DNA from: Reichenbachiella carrageenanivorans
GTDB lineage: Bacteria > Bacteroidota > Bacteroidia > Cytophagales > Cyclobacteriaceae
Assembly: GCF_025639805.1 (NCBI RefSeq)
Contig: NZ_CP106735.1
Location: 4,063,501-4,127,500 of the forward strand
Direction of reading: 5' to 3'
DNA: 64,000 nt
Part shown: positions 28,290 through 35,608 of the stretch, in pieces
How positions within the stretch are numbered: position 1 is the first letter of the stretch
Layout of the letters: every line of letters starts with the position of its first letter
Position numbers and translations under genes: made by a program
The notes under the pieces: generated by a model
Databases searched by the model: none
What the model was told of the DNA's origin: nothing
What the model saw: the letters and a program-made list of their open reading frames with translations, nothing else

Positions 28290-29429
28290 TCAGTATTTTG
28301 CCATTTCTGGATCTAATTCATCGGCCCAAGCCAAAATCCCTCCTTTGAGATTCAGCAAGTTAGCAAACCCTAGCTTTTCAAGCGCCACAATAGCATCTGC
28401 ACTGCGCTTGCCGCTTCGACAATGAAGCACCACTTCTACATCAGAGCGAATTTGATTGACATGATCAGTGATTTCACCCAAGGGGATCAATTCCCCTTCC
28501 AAATTGGCAATCTCATACTCATAGGCTTCGCGCACATCGATAAGCTGAAAGTCTTTTTTAGTCGCTTTCCATTTACTCAACTCTTCTACGGTGATTTCAT
28601 TCACCTCATGCTCCTTCTCCTTTTCGTTTAGTCCACAGAAGATTTCATAATCGATCAACTCTGTAACTGCTATGGTATTTTTGTTTTTATGAATCTTCAT
28701 CGTGCGTGTCTCAAATGTCAGCGCATCAAACAAAAATAACCTGCCCGCCAACGGCTCCCCGATACCACTGATGACTTTCAGTACTTCATTGGCTTGGAGT
28801 GTACCGATAATACCTGGTAGCACACCGATCACACCTCCTTCTGCACAACTTGGCACTAAACCTGGAGGCGGTGGTGTTGGAAACAAGTCCCGATAGTGCG
28901 GGCCATTTTCACCCTCCTTATTTTTAAAATTAAAAACAGAAACCTGACCTTCGAACCTAAAAATAGAAGCATACACGTTCACTTTATCCAAAATCACACA
29001 GGCGTCATTCACCAAATACCTAGTTGGAAAATTGTCTGTGCCATCAGCTACTACATCATAATCTTTCACTATGTCTAAAGCATTCTGCGAAGTCAGCATT
29101 TCATTATGAACTGTAAAGTTCACATGAGGATTTAATTTTTCTAATCTTGCTTTAGCGGCTACAGCCTTGGGCTTGCCTACATCATCTACAGTAAATAGCA
29201 CTTGGCGCTGCAAATTGCTATCGTCTACTACATCGAAATCTAGAATACCAATATTGCCTACTCCTGCTGCCGTTAAATACAGTAGCAAAGGGCTACCCAG
29301 TCCACCCGTGCCTACTACGAGAACTTTAGCTTCTTTGAGTTTTCTTTGACCTTCTATGTTGAACTCAGGTATAATCAGATGCCGACTATATCTTTCGAGT
29401 TCTTCTTTTGAAAATTTTACTTCTGACAT
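28290..29429 (-). CDS. MoeZ-like sulfur-carrier adenylyltransferase with rhodanese domain
   Basis: 379 residues. The N-terminal ThiF/MoeB/E1-like domain has GTGGLGSP (from Gly40), DNLQRQ-type SNLQRQVLF, DNFPTRYLVND and the active-site region LVPSCAEGGV (Cys195). The C-terminal rhodanese (about 290-375) has LHCRSGKRS (Cys337). Such proteins adenylate the C-terminal GG of a ubiquitin-like carrier and then transfer sulfur to it. It is the last gene of cysM-mec-cysO-moeZ. The two CxxC zinc motifs usual in MoeB are missing: the segment HKNKNTIAVTELIDYEIFCG lacks the CPxCG insert. The partner carrier is surely the neighbouring 92-aa protein. Confidence 0.92.
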   Translation of the reverse strand: MSEVKFSKEELERYSRHLIIPEFNIEGQRKLKEAKVLVVGTGGLGSPLLLYLTAAGVGNIGILDFDVVDDSNLQRQVLFTVDDVGKPKAVAAKARLEKLNPHVNFTVHNEMLTSQNALDIVKDYDVVADGTDNFPTRYLVNDACVILDKVNVYASIFRFEGQVSVFNFKNKEGENGPHYRDLFPTPPPPGLVPSCAEGGVIGVLPGIIGTLQANEVLKVISGIGEPLAGRLFLFDALTFETRTMKIHKNKNTIAVTELIDYEIFCGLNEKEKEHEVNEITVEELSKWKATKKDFQLIDVREAYEYEIANLEGELIPLGEITDHVNQIRSDVEVVLHCRSGKRSADAIVALEKLGFANLLNLKGGILAWADELDPEMAKY

Positions 29430-29441
29430 GGCTATCTCTAT

Positions 29442-29720
29442 TTAGTTGATGCCTCCTGCTATCGCAGGAATGATACTAATCACAGTGCTGCTATCTACCT
29501 TGGTATTTTCATTGTCCAAAGCATTGATATCCTCATCTCCCACATATATTCTAATGAACTGACGAATCTTTCCTTCTGCGTCAAAAATATGCTTACTCAG
29601 GTCAGGGAATTGCTTCGCCAAATCCTCGACAGACTCCTGCACTGTAGATCCATTTGATTCTACAGATGGCTGATTGTTCGTGAATTTTCTAAGCGGTGTT
29701 GGTATAATAATATTTGCCAT
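29442..29720 (-). CDS. CysO/ThiS/MoaD-like sulfur carrier with masked C-terminus
   Basis: 92 residues with a ubiquitin-like beta-grasp pattern: NIIIPTPLRKFT at the N-terminus, VQESVEDLAKQFPDLSKHIF for the helix, RIYVGDEDI, and a hydrophobic C-terminus VISIIPAIAGG. The diglycine is residues 89-90, and two residues (Ile-Asn) follow it. Carriers must expose the terminal Gly to be adenylated, so these must be trimmed. The adjacent JAMM peptidase is the obvious candidate, as QbsD is for QbsE. The gene lies between the peptidase (9 bp) and the activating enzyme (12 bp). Its role in cysteine synthesis is inferred from the operon. Confidence 0.88.
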   Translation of the reverse strand: MANIIIPTPLRKFTNNQPSVESNGSTVQESVEDLAKQFPDLSKHIFDAEGKIRQFIRIYVGDEDINALDNENTKVDSSTVISIIPAIAGGIN

Positions 29721-29729
29721 GACTGTATG

Positions 29730-30155
29730 TTAATTGCTATTTAATAATTCTTCTTCAAATTGATTTTCTTCATTCAGTTGCCAAGAGGCAGTGTTTTCCA
29801 CCTGATTCTCGTTGACTGAGACAATGATGTACGAAAAAAATGGTACAGCTTGCTTCAGGTCATGCTCCGACGGTATCGCTGGGTGCAGAGGGTGCGAATG
29901 AAATACCCCCAATAATTCTACTTGATTCGAAAGGGCGTATCGTTCGGCCTTCATATAATCCAATGGGTTTACTTCAAATCGTCTACGCTGGTCTCCTTCC
30001 TTGCTATTTTCTAACGGGCTATACTCTGTAACGTTTTTCGCACCTTCACTAGACTGGCCATAGAAGAAACCTACGCATTCGTTGGGAAAAACAGCCAAAG
30101 CATGTCTATGCATTTCAGCCAATACTTCTTCAGATACTTGTATTTGTTTTTTCAT
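29730..30155 (-). CDS. JAMM/MPN+ metallopeptidase, Mec-like
   Basis: 141 residues with a complete JAMM zinc motif: Glu26 (PNECVGF), His86 and His88 (FHSHP), Ser96 and Asp99 (SEHD). In the Mycobacterium Mec+ system this enzyme releases cysteine from the CysO-cysteine adduct; in the Qbs system it trims residues after the carrier diglycine. Here the carrier ends GG plus two residues, so both jobs may apply. It starts 5 bp after the cysteine synthase stop. No signal peptide; cytoplasmic. Note that bacterial JAMM proteins of this size rarely do anything else next to a carrier gene. Confidence 0.93.
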   Translation of the reverse strand: MKKQIQVSEEVLAEMHRHALAVFPNECVGFFYGQSSEGAKNVTEYSPLENSKEGDQRRRFEVNPLDYMKAERYALSNQVELLGVFHSHPLHPAIPSEHDLKQAVPFFSYIIVSVNENQVENTASWQLNEENQFEEELLNSN

Positions 30156-30160
30156 TCTCT

Positions 30161-31090
30161 TTAAAACAAAGACTTGATCACTTCGCTATATTTCTCGGCA
30201 TTGTCTGGGAAAAGCGTTACTATCACTCCCTCGTCCAATTCATCTGCTAATTGTAAAGATCCTTTCAAGTTGGCAGCTGCGGATGGGCTGATCATCAACC
30301 CTTCTTTTTTAGCGGCTAGTTTCAAAGTTTCATAAGCATCGAATGTATCTACATTCATGAATCGATCAGCCAAAGAAGGGTCGTAGATTCCTGGTACCTT
30401 GGCTGTCTCCATGTCCTTCCATCCTTCTAGGCCGTGTAGTGCACCGTCTGGCTGCAAGGCGATGGTCGTAATATCACTATTCACCTCTTTCAATCTCTTG
30501 CTGATACCCGTAAATGACCCCGTGGTACCCAGACCAGTTACAAAGTGAGTAATTTCACCACTCACCTTCGCCAAAATCTCCTCGCTTGTCGTCTCGTAAT
30601 GAGCCTTCCAGTTGTTTTCGTTTCCATACTGATCCGCCAAAAAATATTTGTCTGGTTCATTCTGGTATAGCTCCAAAGCTTTCTCCTGTGCTTCGTCTGT
30701 AGAACCAAACTTAGAGGTATATACGATAGTAACACCCAAACCTTTCAAAAGCATTTTTCTTTCCCAAGAGGCATTTTCTGGCAAGCAGATCGTGACTGGA
30801 ATACCGAGCCTTGCTCCGATAGTTGCGTAGGCAATAGCCGTATTGCCGCTAGAAGCATCCAAAAGGATTTTACCATGACCAAGGTCTCCATTCAAAATCG
30901 CTTGTTTAATAATATTGTAAGCTGGTCTCGCTTTTACGCTTCCGCCAAATTGCATCCATTCGAGCTTGGCTAATATACGTACCGACTTCTTTGGAGAGAC
31001 GTGCTGTAGTTCATACAAAGGTGTATTCCCGATGTGGTTGCCCAAGGCTAATACACTTTCAATAATTTCTGATTCTTGACTGATAACCAT
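30161..31090 (-). CDS. cysM: PLP-dependent cysteine synthase, CysM/CysK family
   Basis: 309 residues, fold type II. The PLP lysine is Lys53 in GGSVKARPAY. The substrate loop is SSGNTAIAYA, and the phosphate-binding loop is GLGTTGSFTG. The C-terminal Ser for the PLP pyridine nitrogen lies in ISPSAAANLKG. In the CysO pathway this enzyme adds carrier thiocarboxylate to O-phosphoserine or O-acetylserine; which acceptor is used cannot be told from sequence. It is the first gene of the four-gene operon, 25 nt after the attenuator-like hairpin. The SVKAR variant (Ala rather than the usual Asp) is notable. Confidence 0.93.
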   Translation of the reverse strand: MVISQESEIIESVLALGNHIGNTPLYELQHVSPKKSVRILAKLEWMQFGGSVKARPAYNIIKQAILNGDLGHGKILLDASSGNTAIAYATIGARLGIPVTICLPENASWERKMLLKGLGVTIVYTSKFGSTDEAQEKALELYQNEPDKYFLADQYGNENNWKAHYETTSEEILAKVSGEITHFVTGLGTTGSFTGISKRLKEVNSDITTIALQPDGALHGLEGWKDMETAKVPGIYDPSLADRFMNVDTFDAYETLKLAAKKEGLMISPSAAANLKGSLQLADELDEGVIVTLFPDNAEKYSEVIKSLF

Positions 31091-31114
31091 TGTAGATACT
31101 GAGTTTTTTAAACG

Positions 31115-31150
31115 AAAAAGGCCTTACTCAATGTGAGAAAGGCCCTTTTT
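31115..31150 (-). terminator. Attenuator-like intrinsic terminator before the cysteine operon
   Basis: On the minus strand, AAAAAGGGCCTTTCTCA pairs with TGAGTAAGGCCTTTTT across a CAT loop (one mismatch, one wobble) and ends in a T5 run. It lies 22 nt after the Cys-leader stop and 25 nt before the cysM ATG. It could also end transcription from lhgO, but its position after the leader ORF fits attenuation. Confidence 0.8.
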
Positions 31151-31172
31151 ATATTTTTATCTTCTGATAATT

Positions 31173-31235
31173 CTATAAAGTATAACTTTCCCATAAACAC
31201 CAATTAGGTGCACAACAGCAACAACATGCCATCAT
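31173..31235 (-). CDS. Cysteine-rich leader peptide (20 aa)
   Basis: Reads M-M-A, then five consecutive Cys codons (31226-31212: TGT TGT TGC TGT TGT), A-P-N-W, one more Cys, and L-W-E-S-Y-T-L before TAG at 31175-31173. It precedes a terminator and the cysM-mec-cysO-moeZ operon. Five adjacent Cys codons in a 20-codon ORF placed here are very unlikely by chance. Leader ORFs rich in the codon of the end product classically sense charged tRNA, so a shortage of Cys-tRNA would stall the ribosome on this run. Translation itself is not shown; no Shine-Dalgarno is expected in this phylum. Tandem ATGs (31235 and 31232) both fit. Confidence 0.85.
   Translation of the reverse strand: MMACCCCCAPNWCLWESYTL
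31186..31192 (-). promoter_or_regulatory. Putative antiterminator 5' strand
   Basis: GGGAAAG in the transcript (31192-31186) is complementary to CTTTCTC (31141-31135) inside the 5' arm of the terminator, seven pairs including one G-U, extended by one U-A pair. Pairing would destroy the terminator. A ribosome stalled on the Cys run leaves it exposed, whereas a ribosome at the stop codon covers it. Confidence 0.55.
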
Positions 31236-31258
31236 CGCGTTTTGAATTGTGTTTATGG
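31191..31258 (-). promoter_or_regulatory. Long stem enclosing the leader start (segments 1 and 2)
   Basis: In the transcript CCATAAACACAATT (31258-31245) pairs with AATTGGTGTTTATGG (31205-31191): ten pairs, a bulged G, then four pairs. The enclosed loop holds the start and the Cys codons. The 3' arm abuts the antiterminator strand, so the two structures compete, as in trp-type 1:2 and 2:3 pairing. Confidence 0.6.
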
Positions 31259-31407
31259 TACTTTTTGTCTTCAATTTCCTAAATTTTGAATTCTTCAACG
31301 CAAGTTTGTCGCATTAGTTTATGAATTCATAGTTTTTTAGGAAAAAAATTAAGTAAGCGTCAATTATTTAACATTTTAATCCATCAACGACTTACAAAGT
31401 AACAAAC

Positions 31408-32601
31408 TTAAAATCGATTGATCACACGCTCGGCAATCTCTTCGCCAATAGCTAATGATGATGTGGCGGCTGGAGATGGTGCATTGCAGACGTTCACAAA
31501 ATGATCGTCTTCCAATATATGAAAATCGTCCAATAGACCTCCCGAACGATCGCATGCTTGTGCTCTAACTCCTGCTCCTCCAGTTTCCAAATCAGACTCT
31601 CGAATATCTGGAATCAGCTTTTGTAGCGCTTTAGTAAAAGCAGCTTTTGAAAATGATCGATACATCTCTCCAAAACCCGTTTTCCAATACTTCATGGCTA
31701 CTTTCTGAAATCCTGGCCAAGCCAAAGTTTCTAGGAGTTCGGGCAGATTGACATCCGACTTAGTATACCCTTCTCTAGCAAAAGCCAACACCGCATTAGG
31801 CCCTGCTTCTATCCCTCCATTCATCATACGAGTGAAATGCACTCCTAGGAATGGGAAATTCGGATCTGGCACGGGATAAATTAGGTTTTTCACCAAATGC
31901 TTGCTTGTTTTTTTGAGCTGATAATACTCTCCTCTAAATGGCACAATCTTAAGATCTGGCTTGAGCGGAGTCATCTTAGCTACTTTGTCTGAATAGAGCC
32001 CTGCACAGTTTACCACAAGCTTAGCTTTATAGGTATTAGTGTGTGTAATGATTTCGCTAGAAGAGCCTTTAGCTTTTATTTTTTCTACTTTTTGATTGTA
32101 ATATATCACCACTCCCTCTTCGAGCAACCTGCTCTCAAGTTTCTTACAAACTTCCTTGTAATCGATGATTCCTGTCTGTGGTACATAGATACCTTTCACT
32201 CCTGTGACATAGGGCTCGTGCGCTTTGATTTGATCAGGATCGAGCCATTTCAAATTCTTTAATCCATTCTGCTCACCACGTTCATACAAGGTCTCTAGAT
32301 AAGGAATTTCTTGGTTGTCGGTAGCTACAACGACTTTACCGCAAAGGTCATAATCTACCTCTTCTTTTCTACAAAAGGCGAGCATCAGATCGTAACCCTT
32401 GATGCAATTGGTAGCTTTGAGACTACCTGGCTTGTAGTACAGCCCTGAATGAATCACTCCACTATTATTGCCAGTCTGGTGACGGGCAGGACCTGATTCT
32501 TTTTCTAATATTGTAATGGTAAGTTTAGGAGCGTGTTGTTTGATTTGCCATGCTGTAGCTAATCCTACTATTCCTCCGCCTATGACAATGATATCCTTCA
32601 T
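31408..32601 (-). CDS. lhgO: L-2-hydroxyglutarate oxidase
   Basis: 397 residues. The FAD-binding start is IIVIGGGIVGLATAWQI (residues 4-20), with the family motif RHQTGNNSGVIHSGLYY and later VVNCAGLYSDK, PFRGEYYQL and GGAGVRAQAC. The C-terminal NAPSPAATSSLAIGEEIA completes the fold. It oxidises L-2-hydroxyglutarate to 2-oxoglutarate and passes electrons to the membrane quinone pool. It is 56 bp after msrB on the same strand and could be the last gene of that unit. Downstream lies the terminator and leader of the cysteine operon. Confidence 0.95.
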   Translation of the reverse strand: MKDIIVIGGGIVGLATAWQIKQHAPKLTITILEKESGPARHQTGNNSGVIHSGLYYKPGSLKATNCIKGYDLMLAFCRKEEVDYDLCGKVVVATDNQEIPYLETLYERGEQNGLKNLKWLDPDQIKAHEPYVTGVKGIYVPQTGIIDYKEVCKKLESRLLEEGVVIYYNQKVEKIKAKGSSSEIITHTNTYKAKLVVNCAGLYSDKVAKMTPLKPDLKIVPFRGEYYQLKKTSKHLVKNLIYPVPDPNFPFLGVHFTRMMNGGIEAGPNAVLAFAREGYTKSDVNLPELLETLAWPGFQKVAMKYWKTGFGEMYRSFSKAAFTKALQKLIPDIRESDLETGGAGVRAQACDRSGGLLDDFHILEDDHFVNVCNAPSPAATSSLAIGEEIAERVINRF

Positions 32602-32657
32602 AATAGCTTGCTAATAAGTGGCGAAAATAGCTAATGAAAGAGTGAAAACTAAATGGA

Positions 32658-33044
32658 CTAGTTTTTTTTGGTGAAATTCAATGAGACAGAATTGATACAA
32701 TAGCGCTGACCTGTTTCTGTAGGCCCATCGTTAAACACATGTCCGAGGTGCCCTCCGCAGTTGGCACAAGTGATTTCTGTACGCATCATGCCGTGAGATT
32801 GATCAAAACTTTCTTTGACAGCCTTCTTATTCAAAGATTGGTCAAAACTAGGCCAACCACACCCTGAATCAAACTTAGCCTTAGAATTAAACAATTCATT
32901 TTGACACCCCGCACAGTGGTATATCCCTTCCTCTTTATGATCATTGTACTTGCCTGTGAAGGGTCGTTCAGTCCCCTTTTGTCTCAAGATGTAGTATTCT
33001 TCATCCGACAATTTCTCTTTCCATTCTTCTTCTGATCTTTCCAT
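32658..33044 (-). CDS. msrB: Peptide-methionine (R)-S-oxide reductase
   Basis: 128 residues. Structural zinc is bound by Cys44/Cys47 (CAGC) and Cys93/Cys96 (CANC). The active-site Cys116 lies in RYCINSVSL, with the His/Trp landmarks GCGWPSF and GHLGHVFNDGP. It repairs methionine-R-sulfoxide in proteins. No signal peptide is seen, so it is cytoplasmic. It starts 2 bp after the outer-membrane protein gene, suggesting operon membership with envelope proteins, perhaps related to oxidative damage. Confidence 0.96.
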   Translation of the reverse strand: MERSEEEWKEKLSDEEYYILRQKGTERPFTGKYNDHKEEGIYHCAGCQNELFNSKAKFDSGCGWPSFDQSLNKKAVKESFDQSHGMMRTEITCANCGGHLGHVFNDGPTETGQRYCINSVSLNFTKKN

Positions 33045-33046
33045 AA

Positions 33047-33925
33047 TTACAAGTTAAGATAAACACCTACTTCATACGAAGGACTAGCAAAAATCAACTT
33101 AGCTGAATATACCGCACCATAATTGGCCGATAGGCCTATTTTATCAGTGAGATTGTAAGCGATTTCGTATGTATAACCGACGTACTCTGCATTGTTTGAA
33201 AACAAACTAGCTCCGTCTTCAAAATTCGAGTCTCCGTTGCGCAACGAATTGAGCCATCGGAGCTTGTAGACCAAAATCAGCTTTTCTTTTAAAACTGCCC
33301 CTAGTTCAAAATTGACACGAATCTCATCTGAATAGCCATTGGTTCTGTTGTTGAATTCGGCTCCTAGACTGGCAAACACATTCACCCCTCCAAAAGTCTT
33401 AGCCGTACTTGCAGTCAACCCTACGATTTGGTTGAATTCGCCATCTCCAGTGAGCAGAGGAACTACATTGTCGTCATTGCGATCATAATCACTTTTGCCC
33501 AATGGCAAACCAAGCCATATGTGCGCACTAAGTACAATTGGTTTGTCCACGATCAAACCGTACTTTACTCCAATATTCGTATCACCGATAGAATTGACTG
33601 CATCACCTTTTATAGTGACCTCCCCTGTGCCTTTAGACACTACTTCATTGTTGAACGAGCGACTAAAAAAGGGAAAATAAATTTGTGCATTCAGCCGATC
33701 TGAAATCCCGTATTCTCCGTAAATGCTGGTATTGAAAGTACCCATAGTGACATTAGGATCTACACCTCCCGTGCTGGTATAATGCTGATCGGCTACCACC
33801 CACCATTGACTGATTTTGAAATAACCTTTCCCTTTGGCATGCACCCAACCTCCGCCAGCTTCTGCAGCCTGTGTCCCTGATATAAGAACCAAAGCTAGAA
33901 TGGCCATTTTATGTAATTTCATCAT
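33047..33925 (-). CDS. Outer-membrane beta-barrel protein, possible transporter
   Basis: 292 residues with a signal peptide (about 1-23, ending GTQAAEA). The mature protein is a run of amphipathic strands (YFKISQWWVVADQHY, TSIYGEYGISDRLNAQIYFPFF, VGLTASTAKTFGGVNVFASLG), ending VGVYLNL with a terminal hydrophobic residue. The pattern resembles the phenol-degradation MetA-pathway transporter family of small barrels, but this is only a resemblance. It lies 6 bp after the DM13 lipoprotein gene and 2 bp before msrB. Confidence 0.75.
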   Translation of the reverse strand: MMKLHKMAILALVLISGTQAAEAGGGWVHAKGKGYFKISQWWVVADQHYTSTGGVDPNVTMGTFNTSIYGEYGISDRLNAQIYFPFFSRSFNNEVVSKGTGEVTIKGDAVNSIGDTNIGVKYGLIVDKPIVLSAHIWLGLPLGKSDYDRNDDNVVPLLTGDGEFNQIVGLTASTAKTFGGVNVFASLGAEFNNRTNGYSDEIRVNFELGAVLKEKLILVYKLRWLNSLRNGDSNFEDGASLFSNNAEYVGYTYEIAYNLTDKIGLSANYGAVYSAKLIFASPSYEVGVYLNL

Positions 33926-33931
33926 ATAAGT

Positions 33932-34612
33932 TTAGTCTAGGATTTCGCCAACACCTACTTTGACATTGAATGGTTTACAAAAATATAGCAGGTAAGCATA
34001 AGTATCTGTGTTTAGATTTTCACCTGTTACTTTATAACTATGTGCACCTGAAAATACGGTAACGGCAGACACTTGCAATGCCTGTGACACGGTATTAGGG
34101 TTATTTGAAAGGTAAACATATAGCCCTGGCAAATCAGAGGAAGCGGCATAGTTGCTACCCAACTTAATCTCCACTCCGCCTGCTATGTTTTCGATGGTAA
34201 AGTCTCCTCTCAACTGGTAACTACTGGTAGTGGCTATTGTACCCGATTTAGGATCAGAAGGAGCGAGTACGGTTTCGGTGTCAGCAGAGACTAGCAAATT
34301 TGCCATTATCTGATCGTTGTCCTTGAGATAAACAGTAATTTGAGTATCTCCCATTGCCACTGCTGTAATGACACCTTGATCATCAATAGTAATTGCGGAT
34401 GGATTAGAAGTTTCCCACCTGACTTCAGCAGCTTCTATAGCTGCTACGTGATTGAGATACCGATACATGAGGTCATAGGTATCTCCTACTTTCAAACTCA
34501 TGATAGGGTTTGTGATTTCAAGTTTTTCAGATACAATATCATCTTCGATGTCGGTGCCTATACAACCAAAAACCAGACATCCAACGAGTAGTATCGGTAT
34601 TTTAAATTTCAT
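33932..34612 (-). CDS. Ig-like plus DM13 domain lipoprotein
   Basis: 226 residues from the ATG of MKFKIPILL; a six-residue longer reading is rejected because this ATG yields a perfect lipobox LVFGC (Cys17). Residues about 30-105 form a Big_2/Ig-like domain (MSLKVGDTYDLMY, ETSNPSAITIDDQGVITAVAMGDTQITVY). Residues about 118-224 match DM13 (GDFTIENIAGGVEIKLG, PGLYVYLSN, GAHSYKV, YAYLLYFCKPFNVKVG) with the single conserved Cys of the family. DM13 domains are proposed to act in extracellular electron transfer or redox reactions. Its neighbours are an outer-membrane barrel and msrB; a redox context is plausible but inferred. Confidence 0.82.
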   Translation of the reverse strand: MKFKIPILLVGCLVFGCIGTDIEDDIVSEKLEITNPIMSLKVGDTYDLMYRYLNHVAAIEAAEVRWETSNPSAITIDDQGVITAVAMGDTQITVYLKDNDQIMANLLVSADTETVLAPSDPKSGTIATTSSYQLRGDFTIENIAGGVEIKLGSNYAASSDLPGLYVYLSNNPNTVSQALQVSAVTVFSGAHSYKVTGENLNTDTYAYLLYFCKPFNVKVGVGEILD

Positions 34613-34660
34613 AGTATCAAAACAAAACATGAATCAAATAGTTCATTTTAAATGATTGAA

Positions 34661-35455
34661 TCATTCCTGAAAGTGGTGTCGATGAAAAATGTTTGTAGGA
34701 GTGACTTTGAATGTAGATTCTCCCTGTATGTTTTTGCATTTCACTTCCAAGTCATCAAAGCCAAACACATATACATTCATCTCTACATTTAAATCTACGC
34801 TGTGTGAAAAAGCTTTTTTCAGCAAGCCCCAGTGGCTTTTAAATGCCTCCTTTTCTTTCTTTGTCATCTCTCCTATATCTTCATGAATGGTATTTGTGGA
34901 AATGAATGTTTCATCGAGTTCCAACTTCACCTCACCTATTGTGGTATTTGTACGGGCTAGTGCTTGGTCGTAGATGTGCTCAGCTAGTAAAGCATGATTT
35001 TTTATTGAAAGTAGGCTTGACTTGATGGAGTCATTCTTGAAATTATCGTATGGAAATTCACGTTCGACCCAGATATCACTGACCTCTAAAACCGAAAACA
35101 GAATGGTATCATATACGGCTAAACTGTAGATACTAATCGGCACCAATACCATAGTAAAATTCTGATGCTCGGTAAAATGTTTGACGAAAATATCTACATC
35201 TTCACCGATTTGAATATCGCCTTTTTTAAGGTTGATTGCATCGGCGTTGATTTGCCTTTCTTTAGCCAAAAACTGTCTTAAAAATTCCTTAGAGTAAGCT
35301 AGATTGTGCACAATACTTTCTACTTGCTCCAAATGGTTTTCTTTAATATAGGCCTCCATGGATTCCCCCACCTCTTCATACTGGTGCTGTGCTATGGCAT
35401 GAGTAGATAAAAGGACAAAAAGAGTAAATAAGTATTTAAATAATTTGCTGGTCAT
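34661..35455 (-). CDS. Secreted protein of unknown function
   Basis: 264 residues with a signal peptide (1-22, ending THAIAQ). The mature part is mixed alpha/beta with a helix-rich beginning (EEVGESMEAYIKENHLEQVESIVHNLAYSKEFLRQFLAKE) and later strands (FTMVLVPISIYSLAVYD). It ends in a His-rich FHRHHFQE. No family recognised. It is first in a same-strand run leading to the DM13 lipoprotein (48 bp), the barrel and msrB. Confidence 0.7.
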   Translation of the reverse strand: MTSKLFKYLFTLFVLLSTHAIAQHQYEEVGESMEAYIKENHLEQVESIVHNLAYSKEFLRQFLAKERQINADAINLKKGDIQIGEDVDIFVKHFTEHQNFTMVLVPISIYSLAVYDTILFSVLEVSDIWVEREFPYDNFKNDSIKSSLLSIKNHALLAEHIYDQALARTNTTIGEVKLELDETFISTNTIHEDIGEMTKKEKEAFKSHWGLLKKAFSHSVDLNVEMNVYVFGFDDLEVKCKNIQGESTFKVTPTNIFHRHHFQE

Positions 35456-35608
35456 TGAAAGTTACTATTTTGATGCTTCACAGGCTGTCTTAGCATTTCT
35501 ATAAACGCGAAGGAAACAGAGTTTGCGAAAATTAACAAATATTAGTAACCAAAGCCAAAGCATCAGACGAATGTAATGCTTTGGAAGCTATATATTTCTT
35601 ATACAAGA

